This document shows positions 58,901 to 64,000 of a DNA stretch of 64,000 nt, one piece after another. This DNA is from Planoprotostelium fungivorum (taxonomy: Eukaryota; Evosea; Variosea; Cavosteliida; Cavosteliaceae). The stretch covers positions 1 to 64,000 of the forward strand of contig MDYQ01000448.1 of NCBI GenBank assembly GCA_003024175.1, read 5' to 3'. How positions within the stretch are numbered: the stretch's first letter is position 1; every line of letters starts with the position of its first letter. Below the pieces are notes generated by a model that ran no database searches, was not told where the DNA came from, and was given only the letters and a program-made list of their open reading frames with translations. Position numbers and translations under genes: made by a program.

Positions 58901-60639
58901 GAATCATCGCCGAATCCAGCACGCTCGAACGCCATACGTCAAGCTGCCGAGGCTGCTCTCACTTCTTCTCTGAATTCAGAGGGAAGAGAAGACAGACTGA
59001 AGAAGGAATCCGAGTTGGTCAAGGCCGTTGTAGATGAATGCATGGAGAAGAACAACGAACAGATGAACAAGAAGAAGGACGAGGTCATTCAAAATTTGAA
59101 ATCGGGCGGAAGGGCGCCAGAGATCTTGGAAGACTTGGAGGCTTCAGTGCAGAGACAAGCCGAATTGTACAAGTGAGTGGATGTCAATCTACAACGATGT
59201 AGATGACAGAAAAATAGGGAGCTCGCGGAGAGATCAGAAGAGGGAGAGAAGCAAGATCGAATGGAAGAGACGAGCGACGTCCTCTCCATGTTGGCTCCAA
59301 AGATAACGGCCGCACGAAACGGAAAGTGAGTGTTTGAAATTTGAAAGTGAGGACTGATGGCGGGAAGGACTCACGAGGAGAGAGTTGAGAAGGTGAAGAC
59401 TGTCATGCAGCAAGTCAAATACGCACAAGAAGCTTCCAAGAAAGATCCCGTCGACGAGGTGATCATCATGAACATGATCATCACCATCATCACCATCATC
59501 ACCATCATCTTGACACAAACAGGACACTATGACCTTCGACGATTTCTGCTTCGATCTGATGAACCGTAACAATCTGTTGGGCTCTCACCTTCAGAACTTG
59601 TTCCACCTCGATCGCAATCGCACCGACAAACAGGTGACTCACCTCTATACTCACCCAAACATCTCCATCACATCCCATTGACACGCGTTCAGATCGAAAA
59701 AGACAGTGAGAAGGCGAGACAGGAGATGTCCGGCATCGCCACCAGCGCCAAGAAATTAGCCGCAAAAACATCCGACAAGAAACTACAACAGCAACTGAAC
59801 GGTGACGTCATCGTGCATCATCACTCACTTTCACTCACCCTCCACAGAGGCATCTCAGCAGTTGAACGATCTCGCTCCGCAGATTGCCGCAGCGACACGC
59901 GCGGCCATGAAAGATCCATCCAATAGAGAGAAGAGAGAACAGCTGCAAGATCTCACCACAAAGGCAGCCATCGCTAGCACTCTCATCGGTGTTGCCACGG
60001 AGAAGATACAGAGCGATCAATTGATCGGTGAGGGGAGGTGGCGGGTTGTAGATCTGATGATGTCACAGCGAAGGAGCCTCCCAAGCCCCCGGCGAACCTG
60101 GTCGTAGCTGCGGCGGAGGCTGTCGCGGAGGAGGCTGAAGTGGAGGCGATCAACGTGCAACACAAGACTTTCTTGGAGATCATTCGAGCCATGGCAGCAC
60201 AGATCAAGGTGACGGATGATCGATCGCGATCGTGCGATCGATGGCGATGATGAGCTGAACGAGATGTAGATGATGGGAACTGCCAAGAACAAATCTGAAA
60301 TGATCCAATGTGCGAGAACCATCGCCGCCATGATCGATCAGGTGATGATCCTCCCCTTCATCATCACACCTCTGACTCTAAAAGGTAGAGAAAGTGTCGG
60401 CAGAGATGGCCAATGCTTGTCCCGATGCCAGATTCAAGAACCAACTGCTGGGAACGTCCAAAGTTCCAAAGAACTATTCGATTCAGCTCAAGATCATTGC
60501 GGCTGTGAAGAGCGAGACAGGAAACGACGACTACTCTGCAAAGTCACAGCTGACCATCTGTGCTCAAGGACTCTGTGATGCAACCATCAGAACTGCCAGG
60601 GCTGCTGAAGCTGCGGCTCTCAAGACTCCTAAAGCGTAG
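49950..60639 (+). CDS. Giant vinculin/alpha-catenin superfamily protein
   Basis: A single same-strand run of helical exons from MDLLDAIVSAVSE to the TAG at 60639. The N-terminus (about 49950-51050) resembles the vinculin head: AMPLANFGLLVQEIGRMVSV, HDHLKNIIIGMIKQTQMVDQF, KGISFFEAARHVVKDICLNA. The last about 130 residues match the vinculin tail clearly: KNKSEMIQCARTIAAMIDQV, SAEMANACPDARFKNQLLG, NYSIQLKIIAAVKSETG, ARAAEAAALKT (vinculin 'RALIQCAKDIAKASDEVT..ISTQLKILSTVKA..REAEAASIK'). Between them lie about 9 kb of Ala/Glu/Lys/Gln-rich helices separated by dozens of introns of about 45-60 nt. The coding part is probably about 2,500 residues or more, versus about 1,000 for ordinary vinculin. No promoter-like gap or second start divides it. 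Likely an actin-linked adhesion or cortex protein. CTACAACG/CGTTGTAG sites are especially dense here, in exons and introns. Confidence 0.8.
57690..57800 (+). repeat. GATCATCATCACG/ATGATGATCATC satellite-like intron
   Basis: Almost the whole intron is permutations of CATCATCATGATC, CACGATCATC and CATGATGATCATC, rich in GATC palindromes and partly self-complementary. It is the longest such stretch in the window. Confidence 0.85.
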
Positions 60640-60750
60640 GAAGTATAAAGGTTGGCCTTGTGTTGGTAAAAAACAAAAAATCCGTTGTAGCGAGCGAAAT
60701 TCAATTCCGATCCTTTTCCGATCATAACACCGCGACATTGAGATAGAGGG

Positions 60751-61503
60751 ATGGCTTCTGGTAACGTGCCACAGACCGCATTATCAAAGGAGCAGAAATG
60801 GGAGCTCTTTATCAGTGGAGTTCGCTGCATCATGAGTCGATGGACAGCACTCAATCTCGCCATAGATAACTGCTGGGGAGGTATTATTTCCTTCTATATT
60901 ATTTCTCACGTTCTTAGGCGCTTCATCGCGAGAGAAAGCCGATGCGATGTTTGATAATCTCCTCTATGCTTTCGAATGTGAGCTCCTCGATGATTCATTC
61001 ATCATTAATAAGACAAAGCTTCGACTGTACATGCTGATGAGCTCGTCGAATTTTTCGATTATTACCTGTCGAACGATTTTCATGTAGACGCACAAGACGG
61101 TAGCATCGAAGAGGTGACACCTGCGAATAGTGACCTCGTCAGACGACTCACGATAATGATAGGTCTCTCGCACAATCGTTCTCATGTTCAATCGCATCGC
61201 CATAGACGATTTCACAATGGTCAATCAGATCTTGTCTGCCAGAGTACCCAAAGGGACAGAAAACAGTGTCTTTCAGAAGGTGATGACCCCCAATCGAACT
61301 GGACATCATCATTGACACATCAACAGCCACCATCAGACGACGATTCTTCCGATGAAGGAGAAGACGAGGGAGGAGACGAAGGAATGGACGTAGAACAACC
61401 GACGGCCATGAACATCGAGCTAGAGGAAAACACACGACCGATCAAGGAGATCGATGAAGATGGTTTCGAGACAGTCACATCTAGAAAGGGTAGAAAGAAA
61501 TGA
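60751..61503 (+). CDS. TSR2: Pre-rRNA processing protein TSR2
   Basis: Small acidic protein that escorts ribosomal protein eS26 and acts in 20S pre-rRNA processing. MASGNVPQTALSKEQKWELF is followed by GVRCIMSRWTALNLAIDNCWGG (TSR2 'GV...L..WTAL.LAV...WGG'). After an intron (GTATTATTTCC..TTCTTAG) come ASSREKADAMFDNLLYAF, HADELVEFFDYYLSNDFHV and QDGSIEEV, all matching the family helices. The C-terminal half has an acidic Asp/Ser/Glu run (DDDSSDEGEDEGGDEG) and the closing IDEDGFETVTSRKGRKK, equivalent to the conserved 'DGW..V..KK' end. About five introns. Stop at 61501-61503, only 55 nt from the convergent gene's stop. Confidence 0.92.
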
Positions 61504-61558
61504 AGATATTTTCGTCAAATGAAGAGAGGAGAAGAGTAGAATTTAAACAAATTTCGAT

Positions 61559-62036
61559 TTATGTCTTTAGGCGTGTGACAGCCATCTCTGTCGGTGGATC
61601 ACTGTTCATCGCTCTCTTCAGATTGTCTTCAGAGGTGGTGCGTTTTTCACACTTCCAGCAGTTGCAATCTTCTCCCTGCGTCCATTGCATGAGAAAGCAT
61701 AAAGACATGAGATATACCTCTGAGTCGGTCTCGTCGTTCTTTGAGAGGATCATGGATCTCATCGGTGGACGGGTGGCATAAGAATCTGGTGCCTCTGGAC
61801 AGGCACCTTCTAGTTCTTCGGTATCTGCACGTGTATCCTCATGTAGATCAGACACGTGCATGTCACTGTTGATGAAGAGGAGAGTGGAAGGAATCCAGAA
61901 AGATCGCTTAGAAGAACGTCTTTCGAAGTCCTCTGAAGTCGTCCACTAATTTCTGTCAGACGTGTATGAGATGCAGAACGATCGGCACCTCTATCTCTTC
62001 CTCTGTGCGGAGATCGATTTGTCTGCCTCTCTTCAT
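61559..62036 (-). CDS. Small uncharacterised protein
   Basis: Three exons join in frame to about 131 residues. MKRGRQIDLRTEEEIE continues, after a 43-nt intron (GTGCCGATCG..AAATTAG), with WTTSEDFERRSSKRSFWIPS, then an acidic middle (HEDTRADTEELEG). After a second intron (GTATATCTC..GGACGCAG) comes GEDCNCWKCEKRTTSEDNL and the end VTRLKT. There is a CxCxxC cluster but no recognisable domain, signal peptide or TM segment. Low-complexity character and consistent splicing suggest a real but lineage-specific gene. No function can be given. Confidence 0.5.
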
Positions 62037-62253
62037 GACTGATGATGTGTCTCTGTTGAGTCCGTTTGTGGGCGGCAGAAATTAATCTTCTTTACGTTCA
62101 TCTACAAACCTCTATCTCAACCCTGGACGACAAGAGCCGCTGCAGCTATCCATGCCAATTCTTTCTATCCACCGGTGTCTACAGGACGGTGTCATATATA
62201 TGTGCCAGAGCTGACCACCGACGCGGAATCAACAAGGAGTCCACTCTGACAAA

Positions 62254-64000
62254 ATGATGACGTCTGGAAAGGCAATCCTGCATGATTTAGGTAACTTGTG
62301 GTTCAGGGGTCACCAAGAGGCTGCATGGAGTCCCTTATGTGGGCCTCTACAACGCACAAACGTCTCGTTCACAGAATCAAAACCAGCTCCCCATCAGCAG
62401 AAGCTCCTGCCATCTCGATGGAAAGCAAGGTAGAATCATGTTGTCAATTTCAAAGTTCGAAGATATTTTTGAACTCGTGCTTGTTTTCCATATCCATTTT
62501 AAGATCGAGTGCAACTCTTTGGAAACTCAATTGAAACGAACAACAGACGATGCGGCATCATAAGACGACTTCTTTGGTCACAGATGCAAGCGAGAAGAAA
62601 CATCATCATTTTGGACATCGGAGGAAGAAATCAACGAATGACGCCAACATACGTGAGTTGATTCAAAAATCCGAGGATTTATGTTACCCACACTTCCATT
62701 GAAGACATCACGTATATCTGATGTCTAAAAGATGCATCAAAAGAGGGACACACAGTGCCTCTTGTCAAGTTTTGGAAAGCGAAAAGAGGTTTCGATCGTA
62801 ACGTAGATGTCATTCCTCCAATCGTCAACGAGACCGTAGAGTGGTTATATAAATACGGTGAGATCTCATCCAACACCCCATCTTCATCACACGTCCGTAC
62901 CTCTATCCATCCATAATGACGTCCATCTGATCTCATTCCAGCGTTGAGGACAGAAGGACTCTTCAGACTCAGCGGTTCCGTTGTCGATGTGAAAAAGTTG
63001 AAGAAGAAATACGACAAAGGTGAGATACCAAGCGAAGGAAGGTGTTGAAGATTCACCAGGTAAGAGTCCGGAGCTGCCATCAGATATGGACCCACACATC
63101 GTCTCCGGCCTTCTCAAACAATTCTTCATCGAACCACCCGAGTCCATTCTGACAGACGAACTCTACGAGGCCTTCTTACAGTCCGTTGGTGCGTCATCGA
63201 TCATGTCGCATGGAACATCATGCTGATGATGTGATGTGTCCGGCTTCAACTGATGAGAAGAGACAGAGATAGAAGACGAACAGGCTAGAACAGATTGTGT
63301 CATCGAAGTCCTGGGACAACTACCGCCCGCCAACAAGGCCATCTTATCTAGACTCTTCCGTCTCCTCTACACGATACAACTCCACTCTGATGAGAACAAG
63401 ATGGTGAAGACGTCTTCCATCTACAACCCGCCAAAGTCTGATTTCAATTCAGACGGCCAGCAATTTGAGTATATGTTTTGCACCCACTCTGGTGAGGAAG
63501 CAACACATGGAGATGCTGAAGGTTCTCTCTAACTCTGAAGTGACGAAATGTCTCGTTCAATTCATCATCGAAAAGTATCATGCCGTCTTCGAGGTGAGAG
63601 AGAATGGAATGTTTATGGGCGATGTATCGATCTACAACCAGCCACAACCCACTCAGAACCGTCCACGAGCTGCCGCCATCGACGGGGTGAGTCGAAGAAA
63701 TTTCATCGATTTTTTCTATTTTCTATTCTCCTTGACTTTTTTCCATTTTTTTCTATTTTCCTCTTTTTCTTCTACTTTTCTCTCTTGTCAACCTTCTCAA
63801 CTCTTTCAGGATAAGAAGATGACAGAATTCAAGAAGGCCCTCCTAAAGGGAACCGTCAGGCTGGCCCGCAACAAGATGAAAGAACTCGGACAATACGAAG
63901 ACATACAAGACATATCCAAAGAGACATCCATGCAAGAAGATCAGATCGGCATGGAAGAGCTGCAGTCGGCTCATGAGAAGAGACCCGTGCAAGAGATCGC
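62254..64000 (+). CDS. RhoGAP-domain protein, C-terminus beyond right edge
   Basis: GTPase-activating protein for Rho-family small GTPases. The RhoGAP domain (about 62755-63600) reads NVDVIPPIVNETVEWLYKY, then after an intron ALRTEGLFRLSGSVVDVKKLKKKYD, with the arginine finger in GLFRLSG. SDMDPHIVSGLLKQFFIEPPE corresponds to the conserved 'D.H.VA.LLK.FLRELPEPL' helix. Next come ILTDELYEAF, VIEVLGQLPPANKAILSRLFRLL, and ENKMVKTSS followed by AV/TLW after an intron. Downstream is a Lys-rich helical segment (MTEFKKALLKGTVRLARNK), and the frame is still open at the window end. The start is uncertain: the ATG at 62254 (MMTSGKAILHDL) is a guess, and exons before 62700 (KRLHGVPYVGLYNAQ, SEKKHHHFGHRRKKS) are placed only approximately. 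Confidence 0.78.

Noticed and set aside
1-64000. Transposons, retroelements or viral remnants
   Set aside because: I found no reverse transcriptase, integrase, transposase, capsid or terminal repeat pattern on either strand; the only repeats are short words, microsatellites and coding low complexity.

Overview
The window is a densely packed eukaryotic nuclear region. About two dozen protein genes lie on both strands. Almost all are split by many very short introns (mostly about 40-60 nt, usually starting GTGAG or GTGA and ending CAG or TAG), and intergenic gaps are often only 50-350 nt. The gene set points to Amorphea and most likely an amoebozoan such as a protosteliid-type amoeba: vinculin-family protein, SepA/Cdc7-like kinase with armadillo repeats, RCC1-BTB, RhoGAP, sedolisin, and a TKL-like receptor. 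The lineage is an inference; no rRNA or other marker gene is present.

Layout, left to right. (1) 1-4109 (-): N-terminal and PC-repeat part of the anaphase-promoting complex scaffold APC1, running off the left edge. (2) 4459-11424 (+): a large receptor with a signal peptide, PMP-like beta-helix repeats, a Ser/Thr-rich stalk, a GAIN/GPS autoproteolysis motif, one TM helix and a degenerate kinase domain. (3) 11506-14217 (-): a Siva-type zinc protein, a ubiquitin-like + IPT/TIG protein and a secreted polysaccharide deacetylase. (4) 14304-25642 (+): the 2-oxoglutarate dehydrogenase E2 subunit, a SepA/Cdc7/MAP3K-epsilon-like kinase, a short-chain dehydrogenase and an RCC1-BTB-BTB protein. (5) 25754-27879 (-): a C1-SH3-helical protein. 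(6) 28426-38307 (+): a PKA-type AGC kinase, an NPSN-type Qb-SNARE, a NEK kinase, a doubtful small secreted protein and an HGSNAT-like membrane acyltransferase. (7) 38399-40593 (-): two tandem MRH-domain sorting-receptor paralogues. (8) 41041-45221: ESCRT-III Snf7/CHMP4 (+) and a sedolisin S53 protease (-). (9) 45803-49734 (+): PGAP1/Bst1 GPI inositol deacylase. (10) 49950-60639 (+): a giant vinculin-superfamily protein. (11) 60751-64000: TSR2 (+), an unknown small protein (-), and a RhoGAP gene running off the right edge.

Taken together these are housekeeping and cell-biology genes: cell cycle and septation, endomembrane traffic and sorting, GPI-protein maturation, adhesion and cytoskeleton, and signalling. 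They are not an operon-like functional cluster. The most unusual features are the GPS-pseudokinase receptor, the giant vinculin-type protein, and a genome-wide-looking oligomer, TCTACAACG/CGTTGTAGA. This oligomer recurs about 50 times in the window, often forms the 3' end of introns (13-mer TGACTCGTTGTAG), and also sits in exons.

Exon boundaries were reasoned by eye from frame continuity and GT..AG signals. Gene ends are given as first-start to stop positions, and each CDS span includes introns.
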